Below, one piece after another: positions 12,845 to 20,420 of a stretch of 26,500 bases of DNA. Below the pieces are notes generated by a model. It saw nothing but the letters and a program-made list of their open reading frames with translations. It was not told the origin of the DNA and did not search any database. A program made the translations under genes and the position numbers. Location of the stretch: positions 13,291,788 through 13,318,287 of the forward strand of contig CM022673.1 in the NCBI GenBank assembly GCA_012295275.1, in the 5' to 3' direction. Position 1 is the stretch's first letter. Each line of letters starts with the position of its first letter. The stretch comes from Chrysomallon squamiferum (taxonomy: Eukaryota; Mollusca; Gastropoda; Neomphalida; Peltospiridae).

Positions 12845-15486
12845 TGATTAATAATAACAGCACAAATAATACACATTTCAAATTTTACCTTGGAATAATT
12901 TAAAACAAATGTTGCAATGGAAATAATAAATTGCGAAATTTTAGTAAATAATAAATTTATAGAACTAATAATTATATATTTAAAAAAAGTGGTAGATATG
13001 AAATAAATAAAAAAACTAATTTCTAATCAGAATATAATATAGGTTTAAAAAAAAAAATTAAAGTACAAAGTTTAAAGATGGTAATAATTATTAACATCAA
13101 ATAATAATGAAAATAAAACATTTTTAAAATTATATACTTTGAAATTTGAGGTTTCAAATAATAAAAAGCATAAATTTTTATACTTCACTTTACATTAAAC
13201 ACATTTTAGCTTTGAAATATTGATCATGAACTTTTTAACTTTAAATAATTATATATTTAATATGTGTTTTTAAAATAATAATAAAAATATAATTCTAGAA
13301 ATGAAATTGGTACAATTATCAAAATCTGCATTTGAAATAATTCAAATTTAATAATTAAAAACTTAGAAGATTATAAATATTAAATATACTATTTTATTCT
13401 TGGAATAATTATGAATTTAACATTTTTTATCTCGAAATAAAGAAAATCCGTGATATTCTTTACATGTTTGAAATTTTAAGTTTGCAATGTAGTTTTGTGT
13501 TTAAATAATTATTTAAATTTTAAACATTAGACTTGTTTTGATTAAAATATATAAATCTAAAAACTTTCAATATAAACATTTATATTTGAAATAATGATTT
13601 CTAAACATTTTCTAATTAAATAAAGTCAAAATTAAAAATGTACATACTTCAAAATAAAAATATATAAAGTGTTTCAGATATAAAATAAACATCAGTAAAT
13701 TAAACTTAATTTAATAGCTGAAATGTCAATAAACATAAAATTTTAATCAAACATTAGATACATGAAAATAATTATAAAACAAAAAATGAAATGAAACAGT
13801 AAAGTTTAAATTATAAATAAGAAAAAAGGAAATTTTATATTTAAAATAAAGACAAACACTAACAGTTAGACATTGTACCATTATTTATTTAAAACATTAT
13901 AATTTTTAAAATAAAATAAAATTTGAAACTGATATAAACTTCATACACTTCATGAACAATAAATAAATTTAAAAAATCTTGAAATGATTAATAATATTAT
14001 TTATTTATTAACAGGTGTAAAAGTTGTTAGAAATGGAACAGATCTGAAAGGTGAAAGATTTGTAGCTGATCACATGGCCACACAAGAAGAATGTGAAACT
14101 TTGGAAAACTTAGTTTTGGTCAGTGGGTTTTTTTAAGAAATAAAAACTTCATATTTTATTATTTATTTATTTTTAAATTATTTTCTTATTTTTATCTAAT
14201 TATTGTTTTAATTTCATTTCATTTCAGTTTGTTTTGTTTTGTTTTGTTTTATTTTAATTTTTTTTATTTTTTTTGTTTTATTTTTGTTTCAAATTATTTA
14301 TTATTTTGTTATATCATTTTATCAGTTAAATGTTATTTCAAAAATGTTCATATTATTATTCATTTATTGTGTGATTTAAAAAAAAAATTCTCTTTCTTAA
14401 TTTCATATAGATTTATTTATTTTAGCTGCTTTTGTTATATGTTATATATTTATAATTTATAAATCTTTAATTAATTTAACGACATTTTCATTTCCACTGC
14501 ATTAGACAAAGATTATGAAAAAGTAGGAGTTTATTTCAGGAATTTGGTATAACAGGCAGTGGGTATGAAGGGGAGTTAAGCCCCCTGTCTGAGCATGAAG
14601 GATTCTATGGGCTGACAATAGAAAATGCCCAAAAGGTAGCCTGTTAGAAAATACACACAATATATCAGCTTGGTGTTGGTTTTAGCTTTTCAGGCTCTTT
14701 AGATCTAGTGGTCAAGCATTTACTGCACAGTTCATTTTCAGAGCTGCATAAATTTCTGAAAGTAAAATCTGTTTATTTTCAGCACTTTAGAGCATTAGTG
14801 ATACTTAAAATAATTAAAATGTGCAGGAAACAGATTGTCTGAAAAGTAGTAATGTGAAATTTATAAAAAGAAAAAGTTCCTGCTTTATAAATGTTTTCAT
14901 TTTTATAGTAAATTGGATGATTGCATCATTTATAAATTTTGTTTTATTTTATTTTTTTATTTTAATTATGTCAATTTCTCTCTAATTTTTTTTTTTATTT
15001 ATTAATTTTTTTCATTTATATGTTAGTTATACTTACAAAAGTTCAACATTTAATGTTGTCATATTGTTAAAACAGATTTTACACAGCTCTGAAATAGTTA
15101 CATTTCATGTATTTACATATTTCCAAATAATTTGATGTTTTCTGCTACATCATTTTTCTTGTTTAATTACTTATTTGATGTTTCTTAGTATAATGCATTT
15201 TATTTTCTCATTTTCAAAAATTTATTTTGTTATTATTTTATTTCTGTATTTATTACATGCATATTTATTTATTTATTTATAAAAATATATTTAATAATTT
15301 TTCTATTTCTTTTTTTTTTTAAAAGTTATATAATTTATTCAATAATTTATTTGTTCCTTATTTTTTTGTGTTTTTTCATTTATTTATTTGTTTAATTTTC
15401 TTATTTATTTATATCTATATTTATTTATTTATTTTCTCATTTATTTATTTATAATTATTTAACATTTCTTTTTAATATTATTATTA

Positions 15487-15530
<44 letters not shown>

Positions 15531-15836
15531 TTTATTTTTATTTTTTATTATATTAATTAATTATTTATTTATTTATTTACTTTTTTCTGATACACAGAAT
15601 GGGTGTGTTATTTATTTTATTCATTCTAGTAAAATGGCTGCTTTCTGCTTGTAGACTGGTGCTTTGGCTGGTGATGGTTATGAAACTCTTCTAAACAAAC
15701 CTTCCTTTATTTCCCCACACACACCGTTTGAAATGTTTCAAGGTCTGACAGTGTATCGTGCTGCCAAGGTTTGTACCAATTCACTGTGCAAGAATTGGTT
15801 CTGAACAGCAATTTAAATAAATAAACTCTACTAAAA

Positions 15837-15875
<39 letters not shown>

Positions 15876-18800
15876 AATCTACTAATTTAAATATAAATAA
15901 AACCAACAGAAAAAATGTAAATAAAATAATAATAATATTAATAATAATATATTTCCATTTTTTGTTGTTTGGTCAGTGAATCTTAATTCTAGTTTTGTAA
16001 AAGTTCATTTTTCAGGAATTGGTTCTTAAAAACAATGAAAAATAAATAAATAAATGAATAAATAAATAAAATCTCCTGGGATAAATATAAACAAAGTCAA
16101 TTGTATAAATATAAATAATAAATATACTGTCTTTGTTGCTGTTTTATGAGTGCATCTTAAATTCAAGGATTGTGACAGATCATTTGGTAGAACAGATCCT
16201 AAAAAGTTATTTAAATATATAATATCTACTGAAATAAATATAAATATAAATAAAATGGACAGTAAATATACATAAAATATATAAAATAAATAAATAAATA
16301 AAATTAAGTGAAATAATAAGAATGACAAATACAGGTCTGATATTCTTGTTTTTGTGAGTATTTCTTAAAACTAGCTTTGTGTCATATCAGTGTGAAAGAT
16401 CCGATTCAAGAAAAGTAAAACTGAATAAAGTGAACTGTAATAAATGAAAAATAAAATACCATTTCTGTCACCATTGTTTGATAGGAGTTACTAAGATTCA
16501 TTTCACATTCTTCCATAATTGATCCTCAGGAAAAATAAACATAAATAAAATAACAATATAAATACATTTTTGTTATTGTTTAGAATGTGTCTTAATTCTA
16601 GTTAGATTCACTTTGCAAGATTTTATTTAAAACAGTTTGTTAATACAAGTGAAATAAGTCATTAACATAAAACAACAACAATACTATTAATAATAAAATA
16701 TCTAATATAAAATATTTAAAATAAAATAATAAGAAGAAAATACACATAAATAATCATAAGATAAAAAAAAAAATAATAATAAAATAAAATAATAGGAATA
16801 ATAATAAAGTAGGAAACATCATAATAATATTAATATAAATAAGTAAAATAAAAATGAAATAAATGAGACAAAAAACAAATATAAATTAAAAAATTGTTGG
16901 TGTGTGTGTTTTTATGCTTTGATGTTTGAAGTGTGTATAATACATATATATGTAAAATTTTATATCAGTATATTTCTTTTTCTTTAACAATATAACTTCT
17001 GTTAATATCTATTTCATTTACTACTTAATATTTAACTGTACTCTATAGTTTTCCAGATAATTTAAATATTTTTTAGATCATATTTATTAATCATATTTAT
17101 CTTAAAACAATCTTATTGCATATTTCAACTTTATTATATTAACATTTCTAATTGTTCATAATTAATTTTGAGTAATAAAAAGATAATTTATTTAAATTTT
17201 ATGTAAAACTTAACTTTAATACCATAAAATATTGAAATAATAATTATATACACTGAATATAATTATTACATTTTTTGAAATAATTTCACTAAGTTAAAGC
17301 AGTGAATATAAAATACTTATTGTAGAAATGTATTGTGAAATGTATTATTATTGCAAATAAAAATGTTCAGGAGTATTCTTTAGTAATTTAAAAAAAATTA
17401 AAGAAATACATTAAAAAAAAATATTTGTTTGATACAAAATGTTGGGTCTGTCATCATTTTATATTTATTTTTATTCTTTGTTAAATTTTTGTTCATTCCA
17501 CTCCAAAAAGGAGACACTTGGGTTGTTTAGAACTTTTTGGTTTTTAATTTTCATAAAAATTTAAATAGATCACTTTCTTTAAAAAAAACAATAACATTTT
17601 TGTGTAACTTTACTTTTTCAGCTTGCTCATTCTGAGCTTGTTCCTGCTACTTCAGTACACTTGTACCTAGAATTGAGTGAGAAGGTTCGACTGTTTGTTC
17701 AACAGTACTTCAATCTGACTAAACCTCTCTACTTCGACTACACTCACCTTGTTTGCAGAACTGCACTGGATGGTAAGATTCATACATACAGATCTATATC
17801 TGACTGAAAGAGAAATATATATGTATATAAATAAATTCACATCAATGCAGAATTGATACACATAAAGTGCAGAAAGAGGTAGACATATTTGTTGTTTAGT
17901 TTATTTATTGTTTATTAAATCAGATTTAAGAATAGAAAAGATAAATATATATAGAAAAAAAGAAAAAAAAAAGAAATGTCCAACACACGCAAATAAGTAT
18001 TAGTATTAATATTATTATTATTATCATTATTGTTTTATTCATTTTTTTTGGTTATTTAATTAATTTAAAAAATCTGAGTTCTGCTTTTATTAATATGTAC
18101 TTTATTTATTTTATTTTGTTAACAAGTTACGAATTTAATTTATATTTAAATCTATGTTTCATATTTTTAAAATAATTTTTAATTATTTCTTTTATTTGTT
18201 TATGATCAACTTCTAATAAAACAAAAGAGGTTACAATTTTAATGTGTTTTCTGAATTTATTTCTTTATTAATGTTTATTTACTTTTTTTAATTTTGTTTT
18301 GTGTTTTATTTTTAATTTATTAAAATGCATTTTTGTTTATTTCATTTAATTTTGTTAATATTTAATTTAATTTCGTTATTTTTAAAAATTATATTTTTAT
18401 TATTTTTATTTATTTATTTATTTTAATAAGTTTTGTATTTTGTTTTATTTTGCTTATTTTATTAACAAGTATTTCTCATTAATAATGTTTTTAATTATTA
18501 TTTTTATTGTTTGTAGTAGTAATATTTTTATTTCTTTTATTTTTATTTATATGTTGTTTTTTTTTACATTTATATTGATTGTTAAATTTTATTTTATTTT
18601 AGAAAAAACTGAGAGGACAGATTTGAGTCATCCTGTACACTCAGATAACTGTAATCTGCTTCCTGATGGAAGTTGTTCTAAAGCTTATCCAGCATACGTA
18701 CATCGAGATTACAGGTAAATATTTATTTCTCAAATAAAATAATTAAATAATCCACAAAAAAAAAAGAGAAAATATATATATATATTATATTTATTTAAAA

Positions 18801-19857
18801 CAGGCATTAAGTGAATAATAATGAAATTGTTTTGAATTAATTTTATTATTTTATTTGAAGAGGTGAAAAGATGTATATTTTTAAAAATTATTTAGTTGTT
18901 TTTTTTCATTTCTTATTAGTTTTTATTTATGTATTAATTTATTATTTACTTACTTATTATTATTATTATTGTAATATTTTTATTTTATTACTGTTTCTTT
19001 TATTTTTATTTATTTATTTTTTTATATTTAATACATTTATTCATTTTATTTATTTATTTATTGATATTATTTATTTATTTTTTTTTTTTTAATCTTTACT
19101 CAATTTCTTTATGATTTATTTGATTATTTCATATTACTTATTTTTATTATTATTATTATTATTTATTTTTTTATTTACCTTACCTATTATTATTTTTAAA
19201 AAAATTTATCACATTTATGAATTACTTCCCTTTTTCAGTGCACTTTTATATCTAAATGACAAGATTGAAGGAGGAGAATTTTTCTTTGCTTTTCCTAATA
19301 GAACTGAACAGGTAAAAATTGTATTTAAAAAAAAAACATAACTGTTCTGTCATAAACATTTGTAAAATGTGTTAAACAGCAAAATGAAAACAAAAACATT
19401 AAACAAAAAGTCAATATGTTTATTGATAAAAAAAAACGTGTAACTTTCTTAATTTTCAAGTATCTTTATATTCTGTTTAAGAATGTGGCAACTTAGTAAA
19501 ACTATTTCTAATAAATTTTAATGTTTATTTATTTCTGTTTAAAAATGTGGCAAATTAATTACAAAATATTTCTTAATTTTAATGCATATTTATTTGGTTT
19601 CATTCTGTATTTAAATAAAAACAATTTTTTTTTTTTTTTTTAAGGTTTCTGTAAAACCGAAATGTGGAAGAGTTGTGGGTTTCAATGCAGGAGAGTTGCA
19701 TGGTGTCAAGGCTTTGAAAAAAGGTCATCGCTGTGCTCTTGCTCTGTGGTTTACACAAAATCCTCAGTACAAAGAACTGGCGAGACTGCAGGCTCGAAAA
19801 ATCATCACCCAGAAACGTCGAGAGCAGATGAAAAGTAAACATTCCGATGAGCTATGA
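1884..19857 (+). CDS. Prolyl 3-hydroxylase (leprecan family), spliced, with tandem dioxygenase modules
   Basis: Joined exons: 1884-2315, 4676-4828, 5937-6108, 7956-8081, 8371-8504, 9340-9432, 9841-10005, 10196-10252, 10883-11033, 11537-11618, 11952-12024, 12409-12646, 14015-14118, 14540-14635 and/or 15655-15768, 17622-17772, 18603-18714, 19239-19311, 19645-19857. All introns are GT-AG and all junctions keep frame. The family 3-hydroxylates proline in collagen chains in the ER, using 2-oxoglutarate, Fe(II) and ascorbate. Residues (912-aa numbering): signal peptide about 1-19; TPR-like segments about 35-340; dioxygenase-like module 1 about 390-585; acidic coiled-coil-like linker about 585-625; module 2 about 627-885; C-terminal SDEL. 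Module 2 has H793-S-D795, H861 and R871, spaced as in active P3Hs. Vertebrate P3H1-3 are about 700-740 aa with one module, so this protein is longer. Which family member it is orthologous to (P3H1, 2 or 3) cannot be decided here. Family assignment is firm; exon 6-8 limits and the exon 14/15 relation are less certain. Confidence 0.93.
2316..4675 (+). other. P3H intron 1
   Basis: A 2.36-kb intron. It holds an AAT microsatellite (about 2476-2514), A and T runs, a perfect 7-bp hairpin at about 3562-3581 (TCAGACG / CGTCTGA with a 6-nt loop), and the MITE-like element at 4051-4281. No exon-like sequence was found. Confidence 0.7.
4051..4281. mobile_element. MITE-like element with terminal inverted repeats and TA flanks
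   Basis: The ends are inverted: TAGGTACCAGA on the left (from 4051) and TCTGGTACCTA on the right (to 4281), perfect over 11 bases. Looser inverted similarity continues inward (AGTTAACCTGGATATCAGAA on the left; the reverse of the right arm gives AGTTATCAGAAAATT). About 231 bp, no transposase. A TA at each end fits the target duplication of the Tc1/mariner/pogo superfamily. The family is not identified. Confidence 0.55.
4676..4828 (+). CDS. P3H exon 2: TPR-like segment
   Basis: Acceptor tttctaatttcag, donor gtcagt, phase 0-0, 51 codons. It continues the helix begun at the end of exon 1 (LGKMEKAASAAYTFYLANP) and then reads VKETDFLDLEMKPY, a leprecan-family stretch between the first two repeat pairs. 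Residues 145-195. Confidence 0.94.
4981..5010. repeat. (GT)n microsatellite, intron 2
   Basis: Twelve GT units and a short interrupted tail. Intron 2 (4829-5936) also holds a 26-nt T run (5242-5267), an AC run followed by a 28-nt A run (5615-5656), and nothing else recognisable. Confidence 0.9.
5937..6108 (+). CDS. P3H exon 3: TPR-like segment with CRADCE
   Basis: Acceptor tttctaacag, donor gttagt, entering phase 0 and leaving phase 1. It begins ESYIRGILEYNIESWEKV and later has EEEERCRADCES, the second Y-W-E-CxxxC unit of the family, equivalent to the exon 1 CRLQC segment. Residues 196-252. Confidence 0.94.
7371..7955 (+). repeat. Degenerate tandem array at the 3' end of intron 3, unit contains the exon 4 acceptor
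   Basis: Units of about 63-76 nt run up to exon 4. Each has a T-rich stretch, TTTAATAAAGAA-like sequence, AAAATTTCAG or a decayed form, then a GATTTAAATG-like stretch. Acceptor-like AGs end at 7673 and 7745; decayed ones (TTTCAA/GTCAAA) lie near 7821 and 7892; the last is the true exon 4 acceptor (ACTTTCAG, ends 7955). The earlier part of intron 3 (6109-7370) is AT-rich without exons. Confidence 0.55.
7956..8081 (+). CDS. P3H exon 4
   Basis: Acceptor aaactttcag, donor gtaagc, phase 1-1, 42 codons. It reads HYISVLECQYKCEDKLS, then ends ADIFHYLQFTYYK, matching the conserved YLQF-YY element before the last TPR helix pair. It follows a repeat array in intron 3 that contains copies of its own acceptor. 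Confidence 0.94.
8371..8504 (+). CDS. P3H exon 5: last TPR helix pair
   Basis: Acceptor tttattttag, donor gtaatt, entering phase 1 and leaving phase 0. It reads LGDEKKVAEAVETFIRLSPD, then VMHNNKVYYF, the typical helix turn of the family. Residues 295-339. Confidence 0.93.
8505..8860 (+). repeat. Degenerate tandem array at the 5' end of intron 5
   Basis: About five units of 70-90 nt built on TTGCATAAACTTTGATAAAA-like sequence followed by GAATTTTGAA and AAATAAAATAGCAA. Unit one starts at the exon 5 donor (TTATGTTACATAAACTTTG at about 8517-8535); later ones lie near 8600, 8680, 8750 and 8830. The rest of intron 5 (to 9339) is AT-rich, with an AAT/ATT inverted pair near 9139-9171. Confidence 0.55.
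9340..9432 (+). CDS. P3H exon 6: linker
   Basis: Acceptor gtatattacag, donor gtaggt, phase 0-0, 31 codons (NIVKYIERRQLMERLLTF...). It corresponds to the family's helix just after the TPR block. The donor choice keeps frame into exon 7, and the charged ending DEREKD runs into the acidic start of exon 7. Repeat units begin about 20 nt past the donor. Confidence 0.85.
9450..9685 (+). repeat. Minisatellite in intron 6
   Basis: About six units of roughly 38-42 nt, each carrying GGTATATGTAGAATA followed by GGTATGAGATACCATA or GATGTAAGATATCA. GGTAT-GAG-ATACC within the unit is a small inverted repeat. The array begins about 20 nt after the exon 6 donor. It creates a spurious minus-strand open frame. 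Confidence 0.85.
9841..10005 (+). CDS. P3H exon 7: acidic linker and start of dioxygenase module 1
   Basis: Acceptor ttttttgctag, donor gtaaat, phase 0-0, 55 codons. It opens with an acidic run (VEEEEEDTYEHY). From about residue 391 it reads MFASGTKLKGELRFAYEGF, then EEQCLELISLTE. This parallels exon 13 (VKVVRNGTDLKGERF, then EECETLENLVL), so it is the first strand/helix of a second, upstream copy of the dioxygenase module. Confidence 0.9.
10196..10252 (+). CDS. P3H exon 8: short module 1 equivalent of exons 14/15
   Basis: Acceptor gttttaacag, donor gtaagc, phase 0-0, 19 codons (DIEPNEKGAVVVGIKDAKE). It occupies the same position and phase as exons 14 and 15, and its end (GAVVVGIKDAKE) aligns with FYGLTIENAQK and FQGLTVYRAAK. 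The GxGY and SP elements of those exons are missing. Confidence 0.85.
10531..10882 (+). repeat. Tandem array ending at the exon 9 acceptor, unit carries the splice site
   Basis: Five copies of TTTTCTGATTTGTGTGTAG or a one/two-base variant, with AG ending at 10553, 10626, 10715, 10797 and 10882; only the last is the exon 9 acceptor. Unit spacing is 73, 89, 82 and 85 nt. Units also share GATAGAGGATTAACTGTATA and ATAGAAAATGAAAAGAACTG. After each upstream AG the sequence resembles the exon start (AAAATGGATAA) but soon meets stops. Confidence 0.85.
10883..11033 (+). CDS. P3H exon 9: module 1, equivalent of exon 16
   Basis: Acceptor atttgtgtgtag, donor gtaaat, entering phase 0 and leaving phase 1, 151 nt: the same length and phases as exon 16. 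It reads VRLYLRVTETMRHFSMRYYN, then LTRLFFKHSSVICWNPTK, against LYLELSEKVRLFVQQYFNLT in exon 16. The acceptor lies at the end of an array holding four near copies of itself (10531-10882). Confidence 0.92.
11537..11618 (+). CDS. P3H exon 10: module 1, HxD segment deleted
   Basis: Acceptor acatttacag, donor gtaagt, entering phase 1 and leaving phase 2, 82 nt. The matching exon 17 is 112 nt with the same phases. The 30-nt difference falls on the ten residues that hold HPVHSD, the iron-binding HxD, in exon 17. What remains (SGSKCYRQEDGSCVKEF) aligns with the NLLPDGSCSKAYPAY part of exon 17. Confidence 0.92.
11952..12024 (+). CDS. P3H exon 11: module 1 beta strand, equivalent of exon 18
   Basis: Acceptor ttgatttcag, donor gtactg, entering phase 2 and leaving phase 0, 73 nt: identical length and phases to exon 18. 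It reads IVLYLSDIETGGKLNF, against ALLYLNDKIEGGEFFF in exon 18. Confidence 0.93.
12224..12272. repeat. (TC)n microsatellite, intron 11
   Basis: About 24 TC units, 137 nt upstream of the exon 12 acceptor. On the sense strand this is a long CU tract, a type of sequence that PTB-like splicing factors can bind; any role is inference. Confidence 0.9.
12409..12646 (+). CDS. P3H exon 12: end of module 1 and inter-module helix
   Basis: Acceptor tttctaacacag, donor gtatgt, entering phase 0 and leaving phase 1. It reads CGRLAGFQNGDRHYVDVP, then KRCGLVVTMTTDP. The distal His (H565) and the 2-oxoglutarate Arg (R575) keep the ten-residue spacing seen in exon 19 (H861, R871), although the HxD is gone. The last 45 or so residues (LKTLHQLEQNRMDQIF onward) are a charged, probably coiled-coil linker to module 2. 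Such a coil precedes the single module in vertebrate P3Hs. Confidence 0.92.
12647..14014 (+). other. P3H intron 12
   Basis: A 1.37-kb, extremely AT-rich intron with an AAT microsatellite (about 12790-12843) and loosely recurring GAAATAATTA / TTTAAACATT phrases that suggest a very decayed tandem array. No exon-like sequence. Confidence 0.6.
14015..14118 (+). CDS. P3H exon 13: start of catalytic dioxygenase module
   Basis: Acceptor tttattaacag, donor gtcagt, entering phase 1 and leaving phase 0. It reads VKVVRNGTDLKGERFVAD, then EECETLENLVL, the family's entry into the double-stranded beta-helix region. Residues 626-660. Confidence 0.93.
14540..14635 (+). CDS. P3H exon 14 (version a of a duplicated exon)
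   Basis: Acceptor agtttatttcag, donor gtagcc, phase 0-0, 32 codons. It reads TGSGYEGELSPL, then FYGLTIENAQK. From GxGY onward it matches the vertebrate segment in length without gaps, by memory of the family. Exon 15 is a related alternative at the same position. Either exon can follow exon 13 and precede exon 16 in frame. Confidence 0.85.
15475..15531. repeat. (ATT)n microsatellite, intron 14
   Basis: Long ATT tract within a T-rich, TTTA-rich stretch (about 14930-15590) of the intron separating the duplicated exons 14 and 15. No further exon copy was seen in this intron. Confidence 0.85.
15655..15768 (+). CDS. P3H exon 15 (version b of a duplicated exon)
   Basis: Acceptor tttctgcttgtag, donor gtttgt (a slightly weaker donor), phase 0-0, 38 codons. 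It reads TGALAGDGYETLLNKP, then ISPHTPFEMFQGLTVYRAAK. The SPHTP motif is the family-typical one, but there is an insertion of about six residues relative to exon 14. It probably alternates with exon 14; constitutive use of both would duplicate a core strand. Confidence 0.87.
15775..16640 (+). repeat. Degenerate array of about six units at the 5' end of intron 15
   Basis: Units share a core like TTCACT..GCAAGAATTGGTTCTGAA, an AAATAAATA-rich tail, and a TTGTTGT..GTCAGTGAATCTTAATTCTAG-like lead. Cores lie near 15790, 16015, 16195, 16400, 16520 and 16620. The first begins right after the exon 15 donor. An AAAT microsatellite (about 15834-15877) sits in the first unit. The rest of intron 15 (to 17621) is AT-rich with no exon seen. 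Confidence 0.6.
17622..17772 (+). CDS. P3H exon 16: module 2
   Basis: Acceptor ctttttcag, donor gtaaga, entering phase 0 and leaving phase 1, 151 nt. It reads HLYLELSEKVRLFVQQYF, then LYFDYTHLVCRTALD, a hallmark stretch of prolyl 3-hydroxylases just before the HxD motif. Confidence 0.95.
17773..19238 (+). other. P3H introns 16 and 17 (exon 17 lies between)
   Basis: T-rich introns full of TTTA/ATTT repeats. They give long hydrophobic pseudo-ORFs, some of which run into real exons 17 and 18. Nothing else is recognisable. Confidence 0.7.
18603..18714 (+). CDS. P3H exon 17: module 2, HxD iron ligands
   Basis: Acceptor ttttattttag, donor gtaaat, entering phase 1 and leaving phase 2. It holds SHPVHSDNC with H793 and D795 as the facial-triad His and Asp, followed by a conserved cysteine, GSCSKAYPAY and HRDY. 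Confidence 0.95.
19239..19311 (+). CDS. P3H exon 18: module 2 beta strand
   Basis: Acceptor ccctttttcag, donor gtaaaa, entering phase 2 and leaving phase 0. It reads SALLYLNDKIEGGEFFFAF, the LYLN-x-x-x-x-GG strand shared by this dioxygenase family, then NRTEQ with a potential N-glycosylation sequon. Confidence 0.95.
19645..19857 (+). CDS. P3H exon 19: distal His, 2OG Arg, C-terminal SDEL
   Basis: The acceptor follows a T run ending in taag. It reads CGRVVGFNAGELHGVKAL with the distal iron ligand H861, then HRCALALWFT with R871, the 2-oxoglutarate carboxylate binder. A basic tail leads to KSKHSDEL and TGA at 19855-19857. SDEL is a KDEL-type ER-retrieval variant, fitting an ER lumen enzyme; vertebrate P3H1 ends KDEL. 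Confidence 0.95.
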   Translation, partial: VSVKPKCGRVVGFNAGELHGVKALKKGHRCALALWFTQNPQYKELARLQARKIITQKRREQMKSKHSDEL

Positions 19858-20380
19858 AGTTTAATACGAGTCTACTATGTTGCAAGTTACGGTGGTATGT
19901 TGATTATTATTCTCTTCTTCATACCTGCTGTGTACGTTCAGGCTTAAAAAATGAAGACCATATTCACAAAAGCGTGTAAATACAAGTTTACAGTTACAGG
20001 TTACACAGATTTAATCTTAACTGCAGATTGTTTATAGAACAGAGTTGATGGTAAATGTGAATACAACGTTCTTAGACATAAAACTGTGATTTGATTTTTG
20101 AATGAAGTTTTATCTTCTGACTAGATTAATTAAGAAAAAGAACAAAAACAACAGAAATTATTTACAGATAAACAGTAATTTTAATCACATCAGTGTGTTA
20201 ACTGAATTTCTTGTATATTGATTTAATTGTGACTTTAGACAATTCTTTCCAAAGTTACACATAACTTACTTGTTTAATAAATATTTTTCCTGTTACAGAT
20301 TCACATTTACAAATTCAGACTTACACATTTTGTGACTATGGTCCAGATTTTTAAAACAGTTAGCTGGCAGCTATGTTAAA

Positions 20381-20420
20381 AATAAATCCAATTTAATTTG
20401 AAATGTTGATGTTTTGTCTG
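20381..20420 (+). promoter_or_regulatory. Candidate polyadenylation site of the P3H gene
   Basis: AATAAA at 20381-20386 followed by a GT-rich stretch (TGTTGATGTTTTGTCTG) 18-34 nt on, about 525 nt after the stop codon. An earlier AATAAA at 20276 has a weaker GT-rich context. AATAAA is common by chance in such AT-rich DNA, so this is tentative. Confidence 0.3.

Noticed and set aside
16026-16328. Minus-strand 100-codon hydrophobic ORF
   Set aside because: Arises from AAAT/ATA repeats in intron 15; composition is that of the repeat.
18440-18602. Open frame running into exon 17 and similar hydrophobic frames at 18871-19092 and 19111-19238
   Set aside because: These are products of TTTA/ATT low-complexity intron sequence; only the parts after the acceptors at 18602 and 19238 are real exons.
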